A stretch of 51,865 bases of DNA from contig JADLGE010000012.1 of assembly GCA_020849475.1 (NCBI GenBank), forward strand, positions 1 through 51,865, written 5' to 3'. The notes under the pieces were generated by a model. It did not search any database, was not told the origin of the DNA, and saw nothing but the letters and a program-made list of their open reading frames with translations. Source of the DNA: Gammaproteobacteria bacterium (GTDB taxonomy: Bacteria; Pseudomonadota; Gammaproteobacteria; Ga0077536). Both the position numbers and the translations under genes were made by a program. This document shows positions 1-7,935 of this stretch, piece after piece; the stretch's first letter is position 1, and the number at the start of each line of letters is the position of its first letter.

Positions 1-879
1 CCGCAGCGCAGTGCGCAGCAGGCCGGCGATGAGAAAGGCCGGCGAGCCGCGCGTCACGAGGTGCGCGATGCCCGCCAGACGTGAGCCCGGGCAGCGCGCC
101 ATCTCGATGCCGATCAGCGTGCCGTAGACGGCGCGCCGCGCCTTGAACTCGGGCGCCGTGAGCAAATGGCCGAAGCGCTCCAGCACCATCAGCGCCTCGC
201 GATGGCTGGCGAGCTTATTCCGCGCGGTGGCGCTGGCGGCGTGCACGCGGTACTCGCAGCACGGGCTCTGCACGCACAGCACGTCGTAGCGATCGGCGAT
301 GGCGGTGAACAGGTAATAGTCCTCGGCGAAGGTGAATTCGGTCGGAATCGGCCCCACCGCGTCGATGGCTTCGCGGCTGACCATCGCCGACACGATCGGA
401 ATCAGGTTTCCTTCCAGCAGCATGTGGCGAACGATGCGCCCTTCGGGCAGCGCGCGGCCAGTGTAGCGATAGGTGGTTTCGCCTTCGGCGCCACGCGCCG
501 AAAACGACAGGGTGCGGCCGTAGACGATGCCTACCGGTGCGCCTTGATGTTCGCGCAGACGCTCGAGTTGGCGTGCGAGCTTGTCCGGCGCCCAGCGATC
601 ATCGCAATCAAGAAAGGCTATCCACGCGCCGCGTGCGCGCGCAATCGCCTCGTTGCGCCCCTCGGCCAGTGTCATGCGGCGCGGTGCGCGGTGGAAGCGG
701 ATGCGCGGGTCGCCGATGCCGCACACGATGGCGGCGGTGGCATCGTCTGACTGGTTATCCCAGAACACCAGCTCCCAGTCCTGAAACGTCTGCGCGAGCG
801 CGCTGGCCAGCGCCTCCTCGAGATAGGCGGCGCTGTTGAAGCCGTTCATGACGACCGAGACGAGGGGGGCGCAATCCAT
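1..879 (-). CDS. Family 2 glycosyltransferase, 3' end outside window
   Basis: Transfers a sugar from a nucleotide donor during surface glycan assembly; acceptor unknown. The 293 visible residues run without a stop to the window edge, so the C-terminus is missing. The GT-A fold is clear: an N-terminal strand VSVVMNGFN, a DNQSDD donor-binding segment near residues 41-46, a DCDD metal-binding motif at 91-94 and a probable catalytic ED at 186-187. The ATG at 879-877 is the first start before the domain. It is the last visible gene of a minus-strand group that begins at 3064 with another GT2 and an aminotransferase, which supports a role in the same glycan. Family certain, substrate not determinable. 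Confidence 0.9.
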   Translation of the reverse strand, partial: MDCAPLVSVVMNGFNSAAYLEEALASALAQTFQDWELVFWDNQSDDATAAIVCGIGDPRIRFHRAPRRMTLAEGRNEAIARARGAWIAFLDCDDRWAPDKLARQLERLREHQGAPVGIVYGRTLSFSARGAEGETTYRYTGRALPEGRIVRHMLLEGNLIPIVSAMVSREAIDAVGPIPTEFTFAEDYYLFTAIADRYDVLCVQSPCCEYRVHAASATARNKLASHREALMVLERFGHLLTAPEFKARRAVYGTLIGIEMARCPGSRLAGIAHLVTRGSPAFLIAGLLRTALR

Positions 880-917
880 GGCGTGGGGTTGGAGTTGTGC
901 GTGCGGCGCCGTGGGTC

Positions 918-2048
918 TCAGAGCGCGCGACACACGGCGGTGATGGCATCGACGTCGAGCGCCGTCACGCCGGCGTGCAAGGGCAGGCTCAGGACTTCGC
1001 TGAATAGTTGGTCGGCGCCGGGAAAGGCGCTGGCATCGGCGAAGGCGCTCAAGGTGTGGCCGGGACGATAGTGCACGCGCGTCTCGTAGCCCGCCGCCGC
1101 CAGCCGCGCGCGCAGTTCAGCGCGCAGCGCTGCTTGCACCCGCACTGCCATGATGTGCGACACGCAGTCGTCGTTGCCGGGCAGTGGCTGCACCGCGCGG
1201 GCGCCGGCCAATTGTTCGCGGTATTGCCGCACCAGCGCGAGGCGCGCGGGTTTGAGTTCGCTCTCGAAGCGCGCGAGTTGCACGCGGCCCACCGCCGCCG
1301 CGAGATCGGGCATGTGAAACCGCCAGCCGTTCATCACCACGTCCGCGCTGCCGTCGGCGAAACGTCCACCATCCTGTGCGGTGCCGAGATTGCGCATCGC
1401 GCGCGCGCGCGCCGCAAGCTCGGCATCGGCCGTCACCAGCGCGCCGCCCTCACCCGCGGTGATGTTCTTGATCGGATCGAAACTGAAGCAGGTGACATCG
1501 CCAAAACTGCCGACGAGCCGGCCGTGATCACGCGAGCCGAAAGCGTGCGCGGCATCTTCGATGACGCGCAGACCATGTTTTGCCGCGAAGCCATGCACAT
1601 CGTCGAGCGCGCCGCTGTGACCGGCATAGTGCACCGGCATGATGGCTTTCACATCCGGCCGCAGGCGCCGCGCGGCGTCGGCAAGACTGAGCAGGCCGGT
1701 AGTTGCGTCGATATCGCACAGCCGCGCCCGCGCGCCCGCCGCGACAATCGCCTGAAAGCTGGCAACGAAGGTGAAGCTGGGCACCAGTACTTCATCACCA
1801 GGCTTGAGCATGAGCGCGGCGACAGCGAGATGCAGGGCGCTGGTGCCGGTGTTGGTGCACACCACTTCGCGTCCGCCGCCGAGATACGCGGCCAGTTCCT
1901 GCTCGAAGGCGCGCGTCTCCGGACCCATGCCGAGATAACCCGAGGCCATCACCCTGCCCACGGCCTCGAGTTCACGCGCGGTCAGATGCGGGCGGCTGGT
2001 GGTGACGGTCTGCGGCGGCGCGACAGGTGGCGTCGTTGACGAGGGCAT
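918..2048 (-). CDS. DegT/DnrJ/EryC1/StrS family sugar aminotransferase
   Basis: PLP-dependent enzyme that transaminates a nucleotide-linked keto-sugar. The 376-residue product has the family's layout: TNTGTSAL cofactor-phosphate segment near 65-72, GDEVLVPSFTF, the PLP-ring aspartate in EDAAHAFGS (D165) and the Schiff-base lysine in FDPIKN (K194). Because the lysine is present it should be an aminotransferase and not an RfbH-type dehydratase, which carries His there. An in-frame start at 2090 would overlap the upstream GT2 by 34 bp; the ATG at 2048 leaves an 8-bp gap and is preferred, although no strong ribosome site is visible. It could act on the 4-keto-6-deoxy sugar made by the RfbF/RfbG pair at 18387-20128, but that is inference. 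Confidence 0.88.
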   Translation of the reverse strand: MPSSTTPPVAPPQTVTTSRPHLTARELEAVGRVMASGYLGMGPETRAFEQELAAYLGGGREVVCTNTGTSALHLAVAALMLKPGDEVLVPSFTFVASFQAIVAAGARARLCDIDATTGLLSLADAARRLRPDVKAIMPVHYAGHSGALDDVHGFAAKHGLRVIEDAAHAFGSRDHGRLVGSFGDVTCFSFDPIKNITAGEGGALVTADAELAARARAMRNLGTAQDGGRFADGSADVVMNGWRFHMPDLAAAVGRVQLARFESELKPARLALVRQYREQLAGARAVQPLPGNDDCVSHIMAVRVQAALRAELRARLAAAGYETRVHYRPGHTLSAFADASAFPGADQLFSEVLSLPLHAGVTALDVDAITAVCRAL

Positions 2049-2056
2049 GGTGATAT

Positions 2057-3064
2057 TCAAACCGGATCGTCGCCGACCTGCGCCGACCAAGGCTGGCCAC
2101 GGCGACCGAACTGGCTATACAGCCAGCCCATGCAGGCCAGGTGTTGGGCAATTCGTTCGCGCGCGAAGTGACTGCCGCGCAGCACGCTCATCAGCGAATA
2201 GCCCGCGACCCGCAAGCCGAGACCGGTCAACAGCACGACATCGAAGATCCACGTCGGCTGGCGCGGCTGGTAATGGAAGTACAGGGCGCGTAATTGACGG
2301 AACCAGAGTATCGAAAAGCCCGTGTTGCGGCGTTGTCGTGTGCTCGAGCCTTCGATGTGCGTGACGCGAATGTCAGGCAAGTGCACGATGCGATAACCGT
2401 GGTCGCGCATGCGGCAGCAAAATTCGACATCCTCGCCGTACAGGAATACGCGTTCGTCGAACCCGCCGGCTTCTTCCACGCACGACCTGCGCACCAGCAT
2501 GCCCGCGCCGCTCACCCAGTCGACATCGACGCTGGCGCCGTCGCGGGCGTGAAGAAAATACGGTGGGAAGCGTTCCGCGCTGAAGCGCGCCAGGAACCAG
2601 TAGAGGCCCAGCATGCTACGCAGGGTCGGCCGAAAACCCGCGTCACCCAGGCGGTGGCGTCCGTCGCCATCGACCACGTAGGCGCCACTGGCGGCGATGC
2701 GTGCGTCCTGTTCCATCACCGACACCCAGCGCGTCAGCGTGTGCGGTTGGTCCAGGCGCGCGTCGGGATTGAGCAGCAACAGGTAGCGCCCACGCGCGAC
2801 TTCGAAGCCACGATTGCAGCCGCGCCCAAAACCGACGTTCTGCGGATTGCGCACCAAATCGACGCGCGGAAACTCCGCCGCGACCATGTCGGCCGAGCCG
2901 TCGGAGGAGTCGTTGTCCACCACCACTATCTGCATCTTCACGCTGGTCGCTGCGGCCTGCAGAGAATCGATGCATTGCCGCAGCAGTTCGCGGGTGTTCC
3001 AATTGACGACTACCGCGGTAACGAGAATGTCGGGCGGCGGTGCGCCATCATCGTGTTCAACCAC
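2057..3064 (-). CDS. Family 2 glycosyltransferase, rhamnosyltransferase-like
   Basis: 335-residue GT-A enzyme of the WbbL/RfbF-type subgroup: VVVNWNTRELL at the N-terminus, VVVDNDSSDGS near 47-57, QNVGFGRGCNRG and the metal motif NPDA at 99-102, followed by GEDVEFCCRMRDHGY. A hydrophobic stretch near the C-terminus (VVLLTGLGLRVAGYSL) may tether it to the inner membrane. The start is GTG at 3064 with GAGG nine bases upstream. It is the first gene of the minus-strand trio and is divergent from the sugar transferase at 3291, with 226 bp between them that should hold both promoters. Rhamnose as the donor is only suggested by subgroup. Confidence 0.88.
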   Translation of the reverse strand: MVEHDDGAPPPDILVTAVVVNWNTRELLRQCIDSLQAAATSVKMQIVVVDNDSSDGSADMVAAEFPRVDLVRNPQNVGFGRGCNRGFEVARGRYLLLLNPDARLDQPHTLTRWVSVMEQDARIAASGAYVVDGDGRHRLGDAGFRPTLRSMLGLYWFLARFSAERFPPYFLHARDGASVDVDWVSGAGMLVRRSCVEEAGGFDERVFLYGEDVEFCCRMRDHGYRIVHLPDIRVTHIEGSSTRQRRNTGFSILWFRQLRALYFHYQPRQPTWIFDVVLLTGLGLRVAGYSLMSVLRGSHFARERIAQHLACMGWLYSQFGRRGQPWSAQVGDDPV

Positions 3065-3290
3065 GCGTTATGACCTCGACGCTGCACGCATCATGATGCA
3101 ATTGTGGACTATCGTGTCTGGGAAGTAGGACACGGTACAGGCCTACGGGGCAGGTTGTAAAATCCCCCGGCCGGTGGCGCCCGCGCATGACAATTGACAA
3201 GCGTCGCCGAACACCAAGAATACAACGCCACCGGATCGGCGACCCACGCCATCCGCGGGCCGGCCACCCTTCAACCGAGAAGCCACGACA

Positions 3291-4079
3291 GTGTCTGACG
3301 AACCCGTGATGCCGCCGATACGGATGCCGGTTGCCAAGCGCCTCTTCGACCTGCTCAGCGCCGTGCTGCTGGCGCCGCTGTGGGTGCCGATACTGCTGGT
3401 GGTCGGCGTGCTGAATCTCGTCATCAACGGCTGGCCCGCCTTCTATGTCTCCCGTCGTCGCGTGTTCGGTCAGCAGTCGTGCTCGGTGATCAAGTTTCGC
3501 ACCATGATTCGCGACGCCGACAAGGTCGCCAACCGCAGCACCGTGCCAGTCACCGAGCAACGCTTTCTGAACATTGCCCCGGACTCGCCGCTCTACACGC
3601 CGCTGGGACGCGTGATCGAGCGCTTCTTCCTGACCGAAATCCCGCAGTTTCTGAACGTGCTGGCCGGCAGCATGTCCCTGATCGGCAACCGGCCATTGCC
3701 GGAGGATGTCATCAGCGCCTTGAAAGTGGTGCACCCCGATGCCGAACTGCGCTTCGTAGCCCGCTGCGGGCTCAGCGGGCCCGTGCAACTGGTCGGCCGC
3801 GATGCCATCGATGATGCTTCCCGGCTGCGGCTCGAAATCGCCTATGCACGGCGCTGCCTGCACGCCTACTCGATCACGCTCGACGTCATGCTGGCCATTT
3901 ACACCGTGTTGATTCTGACCCGCATCAAGCGCTCCATGAGCGTGGCGGAAGTGGCCGCGCGCCTCGACCGCTGGGCCGAGCCTTTCGGTTTCGGCAAGCA
4001 CGAGCAGGCGCTTGAACCGCACGCGGTGGAGCAGCGTTCGATGGGCGAGAACAAGAAATCCGTCGGCAAACGATCGTAG
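3291..4079 (+). CDS. Polyprenyl-phosphate sugar transferase (monotopic PGT), atypical catalytic dyad
   Basis: By family, starts repeat-unit synthesis by moving a sugar-1-phosphate onto undecaprenyl phosphate at the inner membrane. The 262-residue protein has only the PglC-like catalytic unit: basic stretch and one hydrophobic re-entrant helix (about 20-46), VIKFRTM at 67-72, the segment T115-E116-I-P-Q and SLIGNRPLPED. In characterised relatives the dyad is Asp-Glu within DELPQ and the Asp is the nucleophile; here it is Thr-Glu (ACC GAA), and GPRP has become GNRP. Either this subgroup works differently or the protein is not a classical PGT. The start is GTG at 3291; its ribosome site is weak. 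It heads a plus-strand run ending with the flippase. Confidence 0.85.
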   Translation: MSDEPVMPPIRMPVAKRLFDLLSAVLLAPLWVPILLVVGVLNLVINGWPAFYVSRRRVFGQQSCSVIKFRTMIRDADKVANRSTVPVTEQRFLNIAPDSPLYTPLGRVIERFFLTEIPQFLNVLAGSMSLIGNRPLPEDVISALKVVHPDAELRFVARCGLSGPVQLVGRDAIDDASRLRLEIAYARRCLHAYSITLDVMLAIYTVLILTRIKRSMSVAEVAARLDRWAEPFGFGKHEQALEPHAVEQRSMGENKKSVGKRS

Positions 4080-4161
4080 CGCTCGTCTCCATACCATTCG
4101 CGGCTGCGACGCGGCGCCGCACCCGAGCAGCGCAGTAGCTTAAGCAGAGTTTCCTGGATTC

Positions 4162-5154
4162 ATGAAGCCAGCCGTCTATGTGGGGATTCCCACGCGGAAT
4201 CGTCCCGCTTTCGTGCGCGCAGCCATACGCAGCGTGCTTGCGCAGACCTATCCCCATCTCACGGTGGTGGTGACCGACAACGATTCCACGCCCGAAATCG
4301 CCGCAGACGTGCGCCAGTTCGTCGCCGAGCTCGGCGATCCGCGCGTCACCTATGTCGCCAATCCGGTCGAGGATGGTGAGCGTGGTCAGACGCTGTACAA
4401 CTTCGCGCGCTGCGAAGCGCCTTACTTCATGGTGCTGCACGATGACGATTGTCTCGAGCCAACCCTCATCGAACGCGCGGTTGAGATCATGGAGGCCGAT
4501 ACGCGCCTGGCCTTTTTCTCGACCGCGCAGAACCTGATCGATGCCGACGGGGTCGTCCGCGAGGACGACACCGCGCACTACAACGAATGGCTGGGGCGCA
4601 GCCGCCTCGCGAATGGCGTGGTCGACAACGTGCTCGAAGTGACTCTCCAGGGTGGTGCGTTCTCGATGTCCGGTACGGTGTTTCGCCACAGCACCATGGC
4701 GCGTGTCGGCTTTGTCGATCCACACGGCGGCGGCTTTCCCATCGACATGATCACCTACTTGCGCATCGGCGAAAGCGGCGAGCCTGGCTACTTCCTCAAC
4801 GAGCGCCTGGTCGATTATCGCTGGCATGCCGGACAGTCGCGGGTCAAACACCAGCACTGGACCTTCAACCAGTGGATGATAGAAAAATATGTCGCGCAGC
4901 TGGACGCGCGCCGCTACACGGGGCTGGCCGAGGACATGCGGCGGCGCCTGCTGAGTATCGGCCTGTGCCGACTCGGCATCGTGCGCGGCGTGGCCAACGA
5001 CGGCGCCGCCGCCCGCGCGCTGTTTCGCCGCGCCGTGCGCGTCTCGCCACGTACCTGGCAGAGCTGGATCTATTGCGCCATCGGTCATCTGTTACCCTTC
5101 GTCATCGCGCCGGTCTGGCGGGCGCGCGTCACGCTGCGCCGCGAAGCGGCCTGA
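4162..5154 (+). CDS. Family 2 glycosyltransferase
   Basis: 330-residue GT-A enzyme. It opens with VYVGIPTRNRP, has the donor-binding segment VTDNDSTPE near 38-45 and a metal-binding DDD at 94-96 within VLHDDDCLEP. A region after 150 contains GVVDNVLEVTLQGGAFSMSG followed by PIDMITYLRIGE, the usual acceptor-side half. The C-terminal WIYCAIGHLLPFVIAPVW is hydrophobic and could associate with the membrane. It lies 82 bp after the sugar transferase and 74 bp before the next glycosyltransferase on the same strand, consistent with sequential addition of sugars to one lipid-linked repeat. The specific linkage cannot be read from sequence. Confidence 0.88.
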   Translation: MKPAVYVGIPTRNRPAFVRAAIRSVLAQTYPHLTVVVTDNDSTPEIAADVRQFVAELGDPRVTYVANPVEDGERGQTLYNFARCEAPYFMVLHDDDCLEPTLIERAVEIMEADTRLAFFSTAQNLIDADGVVREDDTAHYNEWLGRSRLANGVVDNVLEVTLQGGAFSMSGTVFRHSTMARVGFVDPHGGGFPIDMITYLRIGESGEPGYFLNERLVDYRWHAGQSRVKHQHWTFNQWMIEKYVAQLDARRYTGLAEDMRRRLLSIGLCRLGIVRGVANDGAAARALFRRAVRVSPRTWQSWIYCAIGHLLPFVIAPVWRARVTLRREAA

Positions 5155-5228
5155 GCTTGTGGCCGCCACGCCAGCCAGCCGCGAAATTCGATGACCATTG
5201 CCATTGCCTGAGGAAATACGTTCACACC

Positions 5229-6419
5229 ATGAGCCACACGCCACGCCGACTCCGAGTTGCTATCCTGGGTGATCGCGGTATCCCGGCGCGCTACGGTGGC
5301 TACAGCACCTTTCTTGAAGAGGTCACTGTGCGACTGGTGGCCGACTACGACTTCGACGTGGTGGTGTATTGCCGCAGCCAGTACTACCCGGAACGCGGGC
5401 CGACCTTCAAAGGGGTGCGCCTGGTCTACATTCCGGTCCTGCGCAGCAAGCATCTGGAAAGCCTGTTGCATACCGCGATGTCGACCATCCACTGCTTGTT
5501 TCAGGGCTTTGACGCGGCGTTGCTGATCGACCCGGGCAATGCGCCCAATCTGCCGCTGTTGCGCTTGTTCGGCCCGCCGACCGCACTGCATGCCGACGGT
5601 CTTGGCTTCAAGCGCAAGAAATGGGGCACGCTCGCGAGCGCCTATTACAAGTTCTCGGAACGCATGTCATCGTGGTTCGCCAACGTGGTGATAGCCGATG
5701 CGCTTGGCATGCGCGAGCACTACCGTCGCAACTACGGACGCGATACCACGTTCGTGCCCTACGGCTGCGAATCGGGCGGCTATGGGCCGCCCGAGTGCCT
5801 GGCCAGGTTCAATATCACGCCCGGCGAATATTATTTGATCGTCACACGCATCGAACCGGACAACAACACCGACCTCCTCATTCGCGAATATCGCAAGCTC
5901 AACACCAGCCGTCCGCTGATAATTGTTGGTGGCGCGCGCTTTCCGAGTAAATTCTCGCGCCAGATCGAAGCCGAAGCGGATGAAAAGGTGCGGGTGGTCG
6001 GTGGTGTCTACGAACCCGAGGTGCTCAACGCGCTTTACCGTTACTCTTTCGCCTACCTGCATGGTCACGAAGTGGGTGGCACCAATCCGGCGCTGCTGCG
6101 CGCGATGGCTGCCGGCACCTGCTGCGTCGCGCTCGAGACCGTGTTCTCACGGGAAGTGATGGGCGCCGAGGGTTGTCTCGTCGGCTTCGAAGCGGGGTCG
6201 ATGTCGAAGATGCTCACCATGCTCGAGGCCGAACCCGAGCGCGCCCGCGCCTACGGCGCCGCCATGCAGGAGCGTGCGTCGAAGGAATACCGCTGGGACG
6301 CCGTGACCGCCGCTTATGCGGAGGTGTTCCGCGCCATGAGCGAAAAGCGTAAGCCTGGTGAGGTCTACCGGCCCGAGGATTACGCGTCGCGCACGCCACG
6401 GCCCACGGTGGCCGATTGA
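5229..6419 (+). CDS. GT4-type glycosyltransferase with DUF1972-like N-terminus
   Basis: 396-residue GT-B enzyme. The N-terminal GDRGIPARYGGYSTFLEE (residues 14-31) is typical of the DUF1972/rhamnosyltransferase branch, and the C-terminal half has VTRIEPDNN, RPLIIVGG and HGHEVGGTNPALLRAMAAG, the nucleotide-sugar binding half of GT4. The same frame is open well upstream, inside the preceding gene, but the domain begins at the ATG at 5229, which lies outside that gene. It should add one sugar to the lipid-linked repeat on the cytoplasmic face. It ends just before, or slightly inside, the flippase reading frame, indicating translational proximity. Confidence 0.88.
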   Translation: MSHTPRRLRVAILGDRGIPARYGGYSTFLEEVTVRLVADYDFDVVVYCRSQYYPERGPTFKGVRLVYIPVLRSKHLESLLHTAMSTIHCLFQGFDAALLIDPGNAPNLPLLRLFGPPTALHADGLGFKRKKWGTLASAYYKFSERMSSWFANVVIADALGMREHYRRNYGRDTTFVPYGCESGGYGPPECLARFNITPGEYYLIVTRIEPDNNTDLLIREYRKLNTSRPLIIVGGARFPSKFSRQIEAEADEKVRVVGGVYEPEVLNALYRYSFAYLHGHEVGGTNPALLRAMAAGTCCVALETVFSREVMGAEGCLVGFEAGSMSKMLTMLEAEPERARAYGAAMQERASKEYRWDAVTAAYAEVFRAMSEKRKPGEVYRPEDYASRTPRPTVAD

Positions 6420-6486
6420 ACCGCTGCGTGTCCCGGTGTGCAGGCGTGCCGACGCGCAAGGGCAAGCCGGCTGCCCGTTCACCCCG

Positions 6487-7935
6487 TTGAGCACATCCAT
6501 AGCCTACCTGTTGAATGTCCTTGCCCATGCCTCAAGCCGGGTGCTCGGCATGGGCGCGGGATTTTTCTGCTTCGTGCTGTTCGCGCGCGGACTCGGTTCG
6601 GATGCGTTGGGCCAACTGGCGTTCGTCATGGCCTTCGTGTGGATAGCCGGCAACATCGCCGACTTCGGCACCAACACCGCGCTCGCGAAGAGCCTGGCAG
6701 AGCATCGCGATCAAGACCCCGCCGTGTGGTTCGGCAATTTCCTGCTGGTGCGCCTCGGGCTCACGCTGGTGACGCTGGTGCTGGGCGCGCTGGTGAGCGT
6801 GCTGCTGGGCGGTGAACGCCTGCTGCCGATGCTGCTCGGCTGCGCCGCCACGCCATTCATGGCGGCGCGCTTCTTTGAATCCCTGTTTCAGATCTTCGAA
6901 CGGCCGCAATACTCGGTCTACACCGCGCTGGTGCTGGGCAGTTGCCAGATTTCACTGTGCGCGACAGCATTGTGGCTGGGCGGCGGATTGAACGGATACA
7001 TGGCCGCCTTTGCCGTGAGCCAACTCATCTATTTCAGCTTTGCGATGTTCCTGAGCCGTGCCTTGGTGGTGCCGCGCTTCGTGTGGCGCCAGGAGCACGC
7101 CGCTGCGCTCATGCGCCTGGCGCTGCCGATGGGGGTCTCGGCGCTGGCCATCGCGTTCTACACCCGCGCCGACATCTTCCTGCTCACCTACCTGCGCTCG
7201 AGCACCGAGGTTGGCTGGTATAACGCGGCCTATCGACTGCTGGACTTGAGCACCGCCGTGGCGGTAACGGCGGCCCTGCCACTCATTCCCATTCTGACGC
7301 GTCGCCTTCTGCACAGTCGCGAGGACGCACGCCTGCTATGCACCGAACTCATGGTGTTCGTGGCCACGGTGTTACTGCCGGTCGCGGTGCTGGTCGACGG
7401 CTTGTCGGATTTCATCATGCAGCGCATTTACGGTGAGGCCTTCATCGCGTCGGCGCCGGCATTGCGTGTGTTCGCGTGGCTGTTCATGGCCGGCGCCTAC
7501 AGTTTGATGGCCTCCAGCATCAATCTCGCGGCGGGCAACATGCGTTACAACTATTGGCTTGCGCCCTTGGCCGGCGCCGTCAATATTGGTCTCGATGCGT
7601 GGTTGATTCCGCGTCACGGCATCATGGGCGCGGCGATGGGCACCGCTGCCGGTACCTTGTTGACCCTCGCGGTCGTGGTGTGGAACGTGCGCCTGAGCGT
7701 CGGCAATATCCACCGTGCCGGCGACTGGTTGAAGCTGGCGGTGTGCGGCACGGTCTTGCATTTCGCCCTGCAGGCGGGGCGCGCGGGTGCCATTGCCCCG
7801 CTGCTGTTGGTCACCGCTTGCGGTCTGTTGTACGCCGGTCTGGCATGGCGCCTGGGTCTGGTGCCAGTGGCGCGCCTGAGTGAAGTGCTGGTCGCGCGCC
7901 GCGCGAGAAAGAGTCGCGGCGCCGAACCAGCCTAA
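6487..7935 (+). CDS. Wzx-like polysaccharide flippase
   Basis: Polytopic MATE/Wzx-fold membrane protein of about 482 residues with 12-14 predicted helices, expected to flip the lipid-linked repeat unit across the inner membrane. It starts hydrophobically with STSIAYLLNVLAHASSRVLGMG, has GLGSDALGQLAFV near the first loop and ARADIFLLTYL-type polar helices in the middle. The frame is open from 6358, but that would overlap the preceding gene; the TTG at 6487 places the start immediately before the first helix. GTG 6436 is an alternative, and neither has a clear ribosome site. Its stop overlaps the stop of the convergent radical SAM gene by 4 bp. Confidence 0.87.
   Translation: MSTSIAYLLNVLAHASSRVLGMGAGFFCFVLFARGLGSDALGQLAFVMAFVWIAGNIADFGTNTALAKSLAEHRDQDPAVWFGNFLLVRLGLTLVTLVLGALVSVLLGGERLLPMLLGCAATPFMAARFFESLFQIFERPQYSVYTALVLGSCQISLCATALWLGGGLNGYMAAFAVSQLIYFSFAMFLSRALVVPRFVWRQEHAAALMRLALPMGVSALAIAFYTRADIFLLTYLRSSTEVGWYNAAYRLLDLSTAVAVTAALPLIPILTRRLLHSREDARLLCTELMVFVATVLLPVAVLVDGLSDFIMQRIYGEAFIASAPALRVFAWLFMAGAYSLMASSINLAAGNMRYNYWLAPLAGAVNIGLDAWLIPRHGIMGAAMGTAAGTLLTLAVVVWNVRLSVGNIHRAGDWLKLAVCGTVLHFALQAGRAGAIAPLLLVTACGLLYAGLAWRLGLVPVARLSEVLVARRARKSRGAEPA

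Noticed and set aside
3057..5088. Minus-strand frames of 346 and 387 codons under the sugar transferase and GT2
   Set aside because: Antisense shadows; the plus-strand frames carry recognisable PGT and GT-A motifs.
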